Source: Arcticibacter svalbardensis MN12-7 (GTDB taxonomy: Bacteria; Bacteroidota; Bacteroidia; Sphingobacteriales; Sphingobacteriaceae). From it: a DNA stretch of 64,000 bases. The notes under the pieces were generated by a model. That model saw only the letters and a program-made list of their open reading frames with translations. It made no database searches and was not told where the DNA came from. Location of the stretch: contig NZ_AQPN01000145.1 of the NCBI RefSeq assembly GCF_000403135.1, forward strand, positions 106,507 through 170,506, in the 5' to 3' direction. The first letter of the stretch is position 1, and each line of letters begins with the position of its first letter. Both the position numbers and the translations under genes were made by a program. Shown here piece after piece: positions 36,756 to 46,372 of the stretch.

Positions 36756-36759
36756 AAAT

Positions 36760-38991
36760 ATGCCACAAAATAAAACTTTACTCTCCAAGCAGGAAATTAC
36801 CAAGTACACCATAACCTTTTGGAAAATCATTATTGGCTGTATCGCATTTGGCATCATTTTAATTTTCAGTATTGGATTAGGCCTATTTGGGAAATTGCCA
36901 TCATTCCGAGACCTTGAAAACCCTAAAAGTAACTTATCATCGGATGTAATTTCTGATGATGGGGTAGTTTTAGGATCCTACTATGTGCAAAACAGAACCA
37001 ATGTTCGCTACGACCAAATATCGCCCAATGTAATAAATGCCCTTATAGCAACTGAAGATATTCGATTTTATAGTCATTCAGGAATTGACTTCAAACGTAT
37101 TTTCACGATTATATTTTATAATCTGATGGGAAACAAACAAGGAGCCAGTACAATAACACAGCAATTGGCTAAAAATCTTTTCCCACGTGAGGGCGTAAAT
37201 GGTTTTTTTAGTACCGTTATTGTTAAATTTAAAGAGTGGATTATCGCCTTAAAACTGGAGCGTAATTATACCAAGGAAGAAATTATAACCATGTACCTGA
37301 ATACGGTGGATTTTGGTTCTTACAATAGTTTTGGTATTAAATCAGCTTCACAGACCTATTTTAATACATCACCGGATAAATTAGCCCCTGAACAAGCTGC
37401 CATATTGATAGGTATGCTTAAAGGGCCATCATGGTACAATCCTGTACGTAATCCAGACCGTGCTTTAGCCAGACGAAATACAGTTCTGGATAATATGGGA
37501 AAGGCCGGCTATTTATCAGATCCGGAAACAGAAGAGTTAAAGAAAAAGGATTTGGTATTATCCTTCAAAGCCACGCATCATTTTGACGGATATGCTGCCT
37601 ATTTCAGAGCAGTGCTTAAAAAAGAAATACAGAAAATATTTGACGAACAGAATATTACTAAAGCAGATGGCACTCCTTATGATCTGGATCGTGATGGTTT
37701 AAAAATATATACCACTATAAATTCGCACATGCAGCAATACGCCGAACAAGCACAGCGCGAATATATGAAAAAATTACAAGCATCATTTAACAAGGTTTGG
37801 GTAAATAGAAACCCATTTAAAGGGGAAGCAGCAAAGATCCTTGAATTGGGTATGACCATGTCAGACCGCTATCACCAATTAAAGGAAGATGGAATGTCTG
37901 ATAGCGAGATCCGAAAAAACTTTAATACCCCAGTAAAAATGGTTCTATTTAGCTGGAATGGTGATGTCGAAAAAGTGATGACTCCAATGGATTCTATCAA
38001 ATATAACAAGCTGATGCTACGTAACTCCTTAATGTCGATGGAACCTCAAACAGGATTCGTACGTGCCTGGGTAGGTGGTATTAACTTTGAGCACTATAAA
38101 TATGATCAGGTTAAGACGGGGAAACGGCAGGTAGGATCAACAGCTAAGCCCTTTACCTATGCTGTAGCCATTGAAAATCAAGGTTACTCCCCTTGTTTTA
38201 TGGCTCCCAACTCACCTATAAATGTGGATGGTTGGGAACCGCGTGCCTATAAACCAATTCCAGGACCAATTTCTTTAAAAACGGCCCTTGCATTTTCTCA
38301 AAATTATGCAACAGCCTATTTGATGGGTCAGGTAGGTGCAACGGCAGTATCAACCCTAATTAAAAAGATGGGAGTGACAAGTGATGTCCCAGCTTATCCA
38401 TCCATTGCCTTAGGAAGCTTTGATGCATCCGTCTTCGATATGGTTGGTGCTTATGCCGTATTTGCCAATCAGGGTATTTGGACCGAACCCACATACCTGA
38501 ACAGAATTGAAGATAAAAATGGAAATGTGCTTTATGAACGTAAGGCAAAGGTTGTGGTTGCACTGAATCCTCAAACTGCCTATGCGATGACTGATATGCT
38601 AAAGGGCGTAGTTCAACGTGGCACAGGACGTCGGTTATTGTATACCTATAAATTAACCAATCCTATAGGTGGAAAAACTGGAACCACTCAAAATAACTCC
38701 GATGGTTGGTTTATTGGTATTACACCTCAATTGGTTACAGGGGTCTGGACAGGTGCCGATGATCGCGGGATACATTTTCTCTCTACAGATCAGGGTGGTG
38801 GCGCCAATTCCGCATTACCCATATTTGGGCTTTATATGCAAAAAGTATACAAAGATCCAACTCTTAAATACTCTAAAGGCGACTTCGAACCACCAAAAGG
38901 AGGAAGTACCATCACTCTAAACTGTGATGCATATGCCCCTAAAATCACAAAAGACTCAACCGTAGTTCCAACGGAAGAACCAACCCCATAA
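36760..38991 (+). CDS. Penicillin-binding protein 1A (bifunctional transglycosylase/transpeptidase)
   Basis: The ATG at 36760 (MPQNKTLLSK) is the real start; an upstream TTG would overlap sprE. The 743-residue protein has one membrane helix (about 20-45) and a GT51 domain (ALIATEDIRFYSHSGID with catalytic Glu, then QGASTITQQLAKNLFP). The transpeptidase domain has Ser460 in GSTAKPF, the SQN motif and Lys639 in GGKTGTT. It polymerises and cross-links peptidoglycan in the periplasm. It is probably cotranscribed with sprE and uvrC. Confidence 0.94.
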   Translation: MPQNKTLLSKQEITKYTITFWKIIIGCIAFGIILIFSIGLGLFGKLPSFRDLENPKSNLSSDVISDDGVVLGSYYVQNRTNVRYDQISPNVINALIATEDIRFYSHSGIDFKRIFTIIFYNLMGNKQGASTITQQLAKNLFPREGVNGFFSTVIVKFKEWIIALKLERNYTKEEIITMYLNTVDFGSYNSFGIKSASQTYFNTSPDKLAPEQAAILIGMLKGPSWYNPVRNPDRALARRNTVLDNMGKAGYLSDPETEELKKKDLVLSFKATHHFDGYAAYFRAVLKKEIQKIFDEQNITKADGTPYDLDRDGLKIYTTINSHMQQYAEQAQREYMKKLQASFNKVWVNRNPFKGEAAKILELGMTMSDRYHQLKEDGMSDSEIRKNFNTPVKMVLFSWNGDVEKVMTPMDSIKYNKLMLRNSLMSMEPQTGFVRAWVGGINFEHYKYDQVKTGKRQVGSTAKPFTYAVAIENQGYSPCFMAPNSPINVDGWEPRAYKPIPGPISLKTALAFSQNYATAYLMGQVGATAVSTLIKKMGVTSDVPAYPSIALGSFDASVFDMVGAYAVFANQGIWTEPTYLNRIEDKNGNVLYERKAKVVVALNPQTAYAMTDMLKGVVQRGTGRRLLYTYKLTNPIGGKTGTTQNNSDGWFIGITPQLVTGVWTGADDRGIHFLSTDQGGGANSALPIFGLYMQKVYKDPTLKYSKGDFEPPKGGSTITLNCDAYAPKITKDSTVVPTEEPTP

Positions 38992-39012
38992 CAAATCCTT
39001 GCCATAGAAAAG

Positions 39013-40863
39013 ATGAAGTTTGATTATCGTGAGGCTTTAAAAAAGATTCCAGTTAATCCTGGTGTATATCAGTATTGGGATGAAGCTGGTGAATTGATTT
39101 ATATTGGTAAAGCCAAAAACCTTAGAAACAGGGTAGGTTCTTACTTTAACAAGGACAATTACCGCATTAATTCAAAAACAAGGGTTCTGGTTAGTAAAAT
39201 TGCAAACATTACATTTACAATAGTTGATTCTGAGATAGACGCCTGGTTGCTGGAAAACAGTCTGATTAAAAAACATCAGCCCCGGTATAACGTACTCCTA
39301 AAGGACGATAAAACGTATCCCTGGATTGTTATAAAAAATGAAACTTTTCCAAGGATTTACTGGACAAGAAACATTATAAAAGATGGATCAAAGTATTTTG
39401 GTCCCTATGCCTCTATCAGCATGATGCATACTATTCTTGGTCTGATCAAGGAGATCTATCCATTGAGGACCTGTAATCTACCTCTCAGCCAATCCAACAT
39501 AGCAGCAGGGAAGTTTAAAGTATGTCTTGAATATCAGATTGGAAATTGTAAAGGACCCTGTCAGGCATACCAGTCAGAAGAAGATTACAATAATAATATA
39601 ACCAACATTTATGATATTTTAAATGGCAAAACTGGCCAGGTAGTGAGAAGTGTCAAATCGCAACTTGATATTGCTTCATCAGAACTTAACTTTGAACTTG
39701 CTCACAAATTAAAAAGGCAGTATGATTTGCTGGAGAAATACCAGAGTAAATCGACCATAGTGAATTCTTCGATTTCCGATGTAGATGTATTTAGCATCGC
39801 TTCAGACGAAAAACTAGCATTTGTTAACTTTTTGAAAGTAATGAATGGGTCTGTGATCCAAACACAGACATTAGAGCTAAAGAAACGACTAGAAGAGACA
39901 GATGAGGAACTTCTAAGTATTGCTATTACAGAGTTCCGAACTCGCTTTAACAGCAACTCCAAAGAGATAATTATACCCTTTGAGCTTGAATTGGAAGACC
40001 CTCTGCTTAAGTTTACTGTGCCTAAAATGGGAGAAAAGAAAAAACTTCTGGAGCTTTCTCAAAAGAACGTAATTTTCTTTAGACGGGATAAGATGGAACA
40101 GTATGAGAAGCTCAATCCTGAAGTTCGAACCGATCGGCTGCTCAATCTAATGATGAAGGATTTAAGGCTAAATCAGTTGCCCCGACATATAGAGTGCTTT
40201 GATAACTCAAATTTCCAGGGCAATTACCCCGTTTCAGCTATCGTCGTTTTTAAAGATGCAAGACCTTCTAAAAAAGATTATCGCCACTTTAACGTTAAAA
40301 CTGTAGAGGGCCCCAATGACTTTGCAACAATGGAAGAAGCAGTATACCGACGCTATAAAAGGATGTTGGAAGAAGAAACACCCTTACCTCAGCTAGTGAT
40401 CATAGATGGTGGAAAAGGTCAACTGTCAGCTGCTCTAAAAAGCTTGAAACTATTAGGTATTGATAAACAATTGACAGTTATTGGAATCGCCAAAAGGCTG
40501 GAAGAGCTCTTTTTCCCTGGCGACCAATACCCATTATACCTGGATAAAAAATCAGAGACACTTAAGATTATACAACAACTCAGAGATGAAGCACATCGCT
40601 TTGGAATAACCTTTCATAGGTTAAAAAGAGATAAAGGTACACTTGTAACTGAGCTTTATGATATCCCGGGAATAGGAAAAACAACAGCAGAAAAGCTTTT
40701 AGTACGCTTTAAATCAGTTGTAAAAATCCGTGAAGCATCGAAAGAAGAACTCCTAACCGTTCTTAATTTAAAACAAACAAAATCGCTGCTTTCTTATTTT
40801 GATGATGGCAGCAGCATCGATTTATCAACATCTGCAGATGACGAAAAAGATCTTAGTAACTAG
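39013..40863 (+). CDS. uvrC: Excinuclease ABC subunit C
   Basis: The 616-residue protein has the N-terminal GIY-YIG nuclease domain (NPGVYQYWDEAGELIYIGKAKNLRNRV), which makes the 3' incision. A UVR-type helix for UvrB (LAHKLKRQYDLLEKY) follows. The RNase H-like domain for the 5' incision comes next (IECFDNSNFQGNYPVSAIVVF, then LVIIDGGKGQLSAAL). A helix-hairpin-helix (LYDIPGIGKTTAEKLL) is at the C-terminus. It works with UvrAB in nucleotide excision repair. Its stop codon overlaps that of gldN on the opposite strand. Confidence 0.96.
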   Translation: MKFDYREALKKIPVNPGVYQYWDEAGELIYIGKAKNLRNRVGSYFNKDNYRINSKTRVLVSKIANITFTIVDSEIDAWLLENSLIKKHQPRYNVLLKDDKTYPWIVIKNETFPRIYWTRNIIKDGSKYFGPYASISMMHTILGLIKEIYPLRTCNLPLSQSNIAAGKFKVCLEYQIGNCKGPCQAYQSEEDYNNNITNIYDILNGKTGQVVRSVKSQLDIASSELNFELAHKLKRQYDLLEKYQSKSTIVNSSISDVDVFSIASDEKLAFVNFLKVMNGSVIQTQTLELKKRLEETDEELLSIAITEFRTRFNSNSKEIIIPFELELEDPLLKFTVPKMGEKKKLLELSQKNVIFFRRDKMEQYEKLNPEVRTDRLLNLMMKDLRLNQLPRHIECFDNSNFQGNYPVSAIVVFKDARPSKKDYRHFNVKTVEGPNDFATMEEAVYRRYKRMLEEETPLPQLVIIDGGKGQLSAALKSLKLLGIDKQLTVIGIAKRLEELFFPGDQYPLYLDKKSETLKIIQQLRDEAHRFGITFHRLKRDKGTLVTELYDIPGIGKTTAEKLLVRFKSVVKIREASKEELLTVLNLKQTKSLLSYFDDGSSIDLSTSADDEKDLSN

Positions 40864-41737
40864 TAAGACCACAAATCATGCTCGTAATCCATTAGTTCTT
40901 TTTTGACTCGCTCTGATTCATAAAGGCGATCAATACCAATGGTGTAATCTTTAAACCTAAGATCATCCGGATTTGATTCCTTAACGATATAACTTGAAAA
41001 CAATCGCTTCATAAATATATCATCATAGCTTAATCCTGTAGCATCATTATTTTTTGTTGAAACAGCTTTAGTCGCGAAAATATGTCTTGCTTCTGGAAAA
41101 TAAATCCAAAATGCAGGTTGTTCGCCTAAATCCTGACCGGCAGCCTTAATTTTAACCATTGGAGCAATCCCAATTATACGGGGTTCGAAAACCGAACGTT
41201 GTTTATCAAAAATCCAGTCTTCTTTGATTTGAAATCGCGTTACACTATCAGGATTAAACTCCCCACTTGCCACATGCGACCCAATTTGCTCTCCATTGTC
41301 ATTAAAATCAGGAATTACCACACTATCAGCAAATTTAGCCATTACATTACCAGCCGGTAAAAGCGTACCAAAGGCATCACCACTAGGATCTGATTTTGTG
41401 CTAACAGCATCATATGCATTAAGCTCTCCAGCCATAACAGCATCCATTATCACATCAATTAAACGTGATTTTGGTGAGGCATATACATGATTCATTCTTT
41501 CCCTGGTATCTATTTCACGCCATACACGCTTAGAAAACATAACATCTGCATCTCTTAAATTTGCATAAGGTGTTACTTTAGCATTCTCTATATTGCTACG
41601 CTTATAATAACCATCCACGGGTCTCTCCGTTGCAGGTTCTTCAGAGATAGGGGTTATTGAATTGTTTTGATTAGGCTTTTGCGCACTTGCCAATGCCGCA
41701 AACAAACTAAAAAAACGAACAGGTAATATCTTTTCAT
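40860..41737 (-). CDS. gldN: Gliding motility / T9SS ring protein GldN, start region frameshifted
   Basis: The conserved body (DGYYKRSNIENAKVTPYANLRDADVMFSKRVWREIDTRE and onwards) matches GldN/PorN. An open frame with only a TTG start (41705) lacks a signal peptide. Seven bases after the gldM stop, an ATG at 41737 begins ATGAAAAG. Adding one A gives a signal peptide, MKKILPVRFFSLFAALASAQ, in frame with the body. I take 41737 as the true start with one base missing in the A run. GldN forms the periplasmic ring with lipoprotein GldK under the outer membrane. Confidence 0.85.
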
Positions 41738-41744
41738 TTTCTGA

Positions 41745-43268
41745 TTAATTAGCAGTTAATGCAATAGAATTTAAAGCCCTTTGAGACCCATCAGGACCCA
41801 CTGCAACAATATTGTCGAATATAACTCTTGAACCTGGACCTATTCCAGCTAAAGCAGAATGCATAGCAGCACTTAAGCTATTACCCGAAACACTTAGTAC
41901 CACTGCATCAGCTCTTGGTTTAGCAATAATTAGAGTAAACCGGGTTACAGTAAACTTAGCGTCAAAGTCAAAGTTTTCTAACATCGCAAATACTTTCCCC
42001 TGGGATTTTATTGCCACTGAGCTCATTACGCCACCTGTTTTGCCTGCAAATTTTGCTACCGGATCAGGTATCCGCTTCACGCGAAATTCAGTACTTCCAA
42101 TTGTCTGAACTCTGCCGGGAGCTATTTCCGCTGAAACAGAAACCTTAGCAGCGCCAGGAGAACTAACATTGACTGTATATTTCCCTTGAGAACCTTTTAT
42201 TGAGCCTCCACTCATACTAACCCTCAGCTTCTCTTTGGATATTCCAGGAGCAGACACCGAAACCGGATTAGATACTCCTATATAAAAAACATTCATTTTA
42301 TCTGGCGAAACAACAGCAGAAGGACGTGCAACCTGATATTTTTGCTCAGGGGTACGGTATTCCTTTATTTTGCCATCTGTTTGTTTTACTTTGATAATTC
42401 CTGACCATGAAAATATTCCTTCACGTGTAGTTGATACAGAATATAGACCCTTTCCATCTCGCAAGGTAAGGTTTGAACCTCCTACACTTATTGTAGGAGT
42501 AGTCCTTGAATCATAAGCTGTCAAAAACACTTCAGCAGTATATGGTTGCCCTTGAATTAAATAAGATGTTGGAGCAACAGCGACTGCTGCAAATTTATCC
42601 AGATTTACAATTGCCACATCCATTTTTCCTAAAATCCTTTTTATAACATCAGCTTCTGTATTCTTAGCGTCCGTCTGTATTTTAGTTAATATGGTCATTG
42701 CTGCAGTCAGCGGTGTACCTTCACCAAAATTAGCCTCTTCCCATTTAGCCCTGCCCTTAACCGGATCATTTGCTTGTAGTGACATTGATAAACCTGCGCG
42801 TTCCTTAGGATCAACTAACGCAATGAGCTTTTCTCGGGTTTCGTTAATTTTTTCCTTTAACATTTTACCCTTCCTCTTATTTATCATAATACCAGGAGCA
42901 ATATCCATATTATCGCGTTGAACCAGGTCGCCTGTTTCAGGATTGTAGCCTTGACCAGCTGTTACAAATTCTTTTTTGAGTTCTTCAATGTAAGAATTAA
43001 GCTCTTCAGCAACGGATTGTGCTTTTTTAGCTTTCTCATATATTGGGCGAGCTCTTTCTGGTTCTTTTTGAAGCTTCGTAGCTTCAAATGCTGCAAAAAG
43101 TTGCTCTACACTTGTATTGACATTTGAACGAGACATTTCCAAACTGTCATTAATATTTTTAAATGCATTAAGAATACTATCCGACACATTCAACGCGAGC
43201 ATAGCTAGCAATACCAAATACATGATATTGATCATCTTCTGTCTCGTCGTTTCTTTTCCTCCTGCCAT
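41745..43268 (-). CDS. gldM: Gliding motility / T9SS motor protein GldM
   Basis: The 507-residue protein begins MAGGKETTRQKMINIMYLVLLAMLALNVSDSIL, with a single membrane helix (about 12-33) and the conserved start of GldM. The rest is a long periplasmic rod of four beta-rich domains (for example ATSYLIQGQPYTAEVFLTAYD-like segments and PSAVVSPDKMNVFYIGVSNPV). With GldL it forms the proton-driven rotary motor, and its rod reaches up to the GldK/GldN ring. It starts 37 bases after gldL. Confidence 0.96.
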   Translation of the reverse strand: MAGGKETTRQKMINIMYLVLLAMLALNVSDSILNAFKNINDSLEMSRSNVNTSVEQLFAAFEATKLQKEPERARPIYEKAKKAQSVAEELNSYIEELKKEFVTAGQGYNPETGDLVQRDNMDIAPGIMINKRKGKMLKEKINETREKLIALVDPKERAGLSMSLQANDPVKGRAKWEEANFGEGTPLTAAMTILTKIQTDAKNTEADVIKRILGKMDVAIVNLDKFAAVAVAPTSYLIQGQPYTAEVFLTAYDSRTTPTISVGGSNLTLRDGKGLYSVSTTREGIFSWSGIIKVKQTDGKIKEYRTPEQKYQVARPSAVVSPDKMNVFYIGVSNPVSVSAPGISKEKLRVSMSGGSIKGSQGKYTVNVSSPGAAKVSVSAEIAPGRVQTIGSTEFRVKRIPDPVAKFAGKTGGVMSSVAIKSQGKVFAMLENFDFDAKFTVTRFTLIIAKPRADAVVLSVSGNSLSAAMHSALAGIGPGSRVIFDNIVAVGPDGSQRALNSIALTAN

Positions 43269-43304
43269 TGTTTAATATTGAAATAATTAATAAACCTGAT
43301 CTGA

Positions 43305-44117
43305 TTAAACTCTTGGCTGGTTCATTGCTGAAAGCATATTACCATAAATAGCATTTAGAGATGCTAGATTTTTAGCCAGATGGCCAACTTCATCTTTAAA
43401 TTTCTTTGAGTCCTCCAATGATTCATTAAAGTTCTGCATAGTAACAGAAACATTCTGATAGAATTTATTCATTGACTTCAAATGAGCACTTGAATCTTGT
43501 AATTCAAGCTCATATACGGTGTTCAGTGCTGATAAATTTTTTGCCAAATTATTAACCTGATCATGATAAGATTTTGTATCAGAATTAGAATTTCCCAGTT
43601 CTCTAAGATTTTCGGTTGCTCTGTCAAATGTTTCACTCAACCTGCCAAATCCAATAGAAGCTCCTTTTACCTTATCAGTAAAATCTTTTGCTATCAAAGA
43701 AGCATCCGCAACATTCGATATAGATGCTACTTTATCGCCAAAAGTTCTTAATCCAGTGCCTAAGCTTTCTATAAGTTCAGGACTAATTTTCGCATCTGCT
43801 AACATCTTATCTAAAGCCACTGTTGTCGATGGAGCTTGAGTAGCAGGCTTTACCGATTTAACTGATGGTTCTCCTGAAAAATCATCTGCCAGTTCAGGAT
43901 ATACTTTAGACCATTCAAGATCTTTTGCTGGTGGAACAAACCCCGTGATGAAAAACAAAAAGGCTTCGACTCCCAGTCCTATCCCAATCATATAATTCCC
44001 CCAAATTCCCCCAAGATGCAATATTTTAAACAATGCGCCTAAAATCACCACACTTGCTCCCCATGAAATTGCTTTATGTAGAAAAGCCTCTGCACCTGCA
44101 CTTTTTTTATCAGCCAT
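43305..44117 (-). CDS. gldL: Gliding motility / T9SS motor protein GldL
   Basis: The 270-residue protein has two N-terminal membrane helices (about 18-34 and 38-60). Membrane-embedded Lys31 and Glu51 correspond in place to the charged pair needed for proton flow in the characterised motor. A cytoplasmic C-terminal domain of about 200 residues follows, with repeated helical segments (SYHDQVNNLAKNLSALNTVYELEL and KKFKDEVGHLAKNLASLNAIYGNML). Five GldL surround two GldM in the known structure. It is 25 bases downstream of gldK. Confidence 0.95.
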   Translation of the reverse strand: MADKKSAGAEAFLHKAISWGASVVILGALFKILHLGGIWGNYMIGIGLGVEAFLFFITGFVPPAKDLEWSKVYPELADDFSGEPSVKSVKPATQAPSTTVALDKMLADAKISPELIESLGTGLRTFGDKVASISNVADASLIAKDFTDKVKGASIGFGRLSETFDRATENLRELGNSNSDTKSYHDQVNNLAKNLSALNTVYELELQDSSAHLKSMNKFYQNVSVTMQNFNESLEDSKKFKDEVGHLAKNLASLNAIYGNMLSAMNQPRV

Positions 44118-44141
44118 TTTATTGTTGAATTATTTGAATTT

Positions 44142-45458
44142 CTAAATTGAACTCTTGTCTCTAATATCCCTTCCCGGGAAACGAGTTACACAGCGGAAAC
44201 CTATATATGATTTTGATGTATCCTGATATTCATAAGTTCGAGTTGAATTTTGCAGGAAATAACCTATGTCTTTCCATGAACCTCCTCTTACTACCTTTCT
44301 CTTCATTACCTCCGGATCACTGGCTTTCGCTTCATAACTAAATACCGGATTTAAATCATGAACAAATGTAGAAGCCGACTCATCATAAGCAGACGAGGTC
44401 CATTCTGCTACATTACCTGCCATATTATAAAGACCATAGTCATTTGGAAAATAAGACTTTACATTTACAGTAGTGGCTCCTCCATCGTCATTATAGTTTC
44501 CACGTCCTGGCTTAAAGTTAGCCATCAGACATCCCTTTGCATTGCGTATATAGGGTCCCCCCCATGGATAATCAGTTCCAATCCGTCCACCACGAGCTGC
44601 ATATTCAAATTCTGCTTCTGATGGTAAACCATAAGGAAGACGAGGACCTCTTTTTCCATTTTCGGAATTTCCATATAATCTGGTTCGCCATACCGTAAAG
44701 GCCCTGGCCTGTCTCCATGTCACTCCTACTACCGGATAATTAGCATATGAAGGATGTGTAAAATAGCCCTCTGTTAATGGATCATTTTGCGCATAAGCAA
44801 AGTCAGCTAACCAACTAAGGGTATCAGGATAAATTGCGACTGTATCTCTAAAAATAAAGTCTGACCTCTTCTTTGTTCGATCACCACGGTTATTTGCGGC
44901 ATTCTGCAAATTCATCATAGCAAAATTATATTTCAGCAAGCGCACATCAATCTCATTCTGATCGAATATCCTGTCCTCTCCCTGGTAATACATTCCCTGA
45001 AGTTTGTTTACGTTTGCTGTGTTCTTTTTGTTTCCCCAAATTGAAGATCCATCTCCAACCTTTCTCCAATCTATATTTTTTCGGGACGAAGTATTCTCTC
45101 CTTGCTTATTCGGCTGTATAAAAAATTGTGGATCCTGTAAATAGTCAGTAATAGCAATCGAATCTCTAACCCAGTTTACAAACTGATGGTATTCACTGTT
45201 TGTAATTTCAGTTTCATCCATGTAAAATGCCTGAACAGTGACTTGTTTATTTTGAGCAACTTGAGAAAATGTTATATCCTGATCTGTTTGACCCATAATA
45301 AAAGTACCAGCCGGCACATAAACCATTCCATAAGGGACTTGATTTGTACTCACTTTCTTGCTCTTTACTCCTATTAATTCTCCTCCTGCTCCACCTTTAC
45401 CGCAACTTGCGAAAATAACTGAGATGAGGAAAAAAGCAACAATGGAAACTTTTTTCAT
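44142..45458 (-). CDS. gldK: Gliding motility / T9SS lipoprotein GldK
   Basis: The ATG at 45458 gives MKKVSIVAFFLISVIFASC with lipobox Cys19; a start five codons upstream is less likely. The 438-residue protein carries a formylglycine-generating-enzyme-like (FGE-sulfatase) fold: PYGMVYVPAGTFIMGQTD, FYMDETEITNSEYHQFVNWV, YPVVGVTWRQARAFTVWR, RLPYGLPSEAEFEYAARGG and YNMAGNVAEWTSSA. It anchors the ring to the outer membrane with GldN. It is first of gldK-gldL-gldM-gldN. Confidence 0.95.
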   Translation of the reverse strand: MKKVSIVAFFLISVIFASCGKGGAGGELIGVKSKKVSTNQVPYGMVYVPAGTFIMGQTDQDITFSQVAQNKQVTVQAFYMDETEITNSEYHQFVNWVRDSIAITDYLQDPQFFIQPNKQGENTSSRKNIDWRKVGDGSSIWGNKKNTANVNKLQGMYYQGEDRIFDQNEIDVRLLKYNFAMMNLQNAANNRGDRTKKRSDFIFRDTVAIYPDTLSWLADFAYAQNDPLTEGYFTHPSYANYPVVGVTWRQARAFTVWRTRLYGNSENGKRGPRLPYGLPSEAEFEYAARGGRIGTDYPWGGPYIRNAKGCLMANFKPGRGNYNDDGGATTVNVKSYFPNDYGLYNMAGNVAEWTSSAYDESASTFVHDLNPVFSYEAKASDPEVMKRKVVRGGSWKDIGYFLQNSTRTYEYQDTSKSYIGFRCVTRFPGRDIRDKSSI

Positions 45459-45597
45459 TTGTAAATGATACACTTTAAATATTAGACTAAGATATTAAAA
45501 CCTTTACTAATTGAGGCCAACTGTGTAAAAATTTTCTCATATATTCTCAATTAATACTCAATATGCTTAAGATAGACTACTTTAAGTTCATAAACCT

Positions 45598-46365
45598 CTA
45601 CTTATTGGCTATTTTCAGATATTGTTCTATAGCCATAGTCATACTAGGGGCTGCAGGTGTTGGAGCTGGAATATCAAGAATTAAATTCCTTTCATGAATT
45701 GCTTTCTGCGTACTGACGCCAAAGGCCGCAATACGCGTATCATTTTGTACAAAAGTTGGGAAATTTTTATACAGCGACTGAATACTTGATGGGCTAAAAA
45801 AGGCAATAACATCATAAAACACATCAGCTAAATCTGAAAGATCACTACAAACAGTGCGAAATAATACAGCAGGAGTTATATCATAACCATTATCCTGCAT
45901 AAATTTCAACATTTCTTCGGCCGCCATATCAGAACATGGATACAAAAACTTTTCTGACGCATTCTTTTTTAAAACCTCTGCAAGATCTGCTGCAGTTTGC
46001 TTACCAAAAAAGATTTTACGCTTCCTGTACTGGATATACTTTTGCAAATACAACGCGATATTCTCTGAAAGACAAAAATATTTCATTTCTGAGGGGACGT
46101 CATATCTCATCTCTTCACAGATTCTGAAAAAATGATCAGCTGCATTTCTACTAGTAAAAACAACAGAGCTGAAGTCAGCTAAATTGATTTTTTCTTTTCT
46201 GAAATCCTTTGCTGATACGGCATCAACATGTATAAATGAACGAAAGTCAACTTTTACATTGTACTTTTTCGCAAGTTCATAATAAGGCGATTTTTCTGTT
46301 TCCGGTTTTGGTAAAGTAACCAAAACATTCTTAACTTTCTTTCTTCTTGAGTCTGATAACTGCAT
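45598..46365 (-). CDS. Uroporphyrinogen-III synthase family protein
   Basis: The 255-residue protein has the HemD pattern of two Rossmann-like lobes: VKNVLVTLPKPETEKSPYYELAKKY opening, SSVVFTSRNAADHFF, KFLYPCSDMAAEEML and DVIAFFSPSSIQSLYKNF, then RIAAFGVSTQKAIHERNL. The family cyclises hydroxymethylbilane to uroporphyrinogen III in haem synthesis. Identity in HemD is always low, so function is moderately sure. It lies eight bases from the DUF4271 gene, and this pair next to gldK is seen in other Bacteroidota, to my knowledge. Confidence 0.8.
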   Translation of the reverse strand: MQLSDSRRKKVKNVLVTLPKPETEKSPYYELAKKYNVKVDFRSFIHVDAVSAKDFRKEKINLADFSSVVFTSRNAADHFFRICEEMRYDVPSEMKYFCLSENIALYLQKYIQYRKRKIFFGKQTAADLAEVLKKNASEKFLYPCSDMAAEEMLKFMQDNGYDITPAVLFRTVCSDLSDLADVFYDVIAFFSPSSIQSLYKNFPTFVQNDTRIAAFGVSTQKAIHERNLILDIPAPTPAAPSMTMAIEQYLKIANK

Positions 46366-46372
46366 CTTTATT

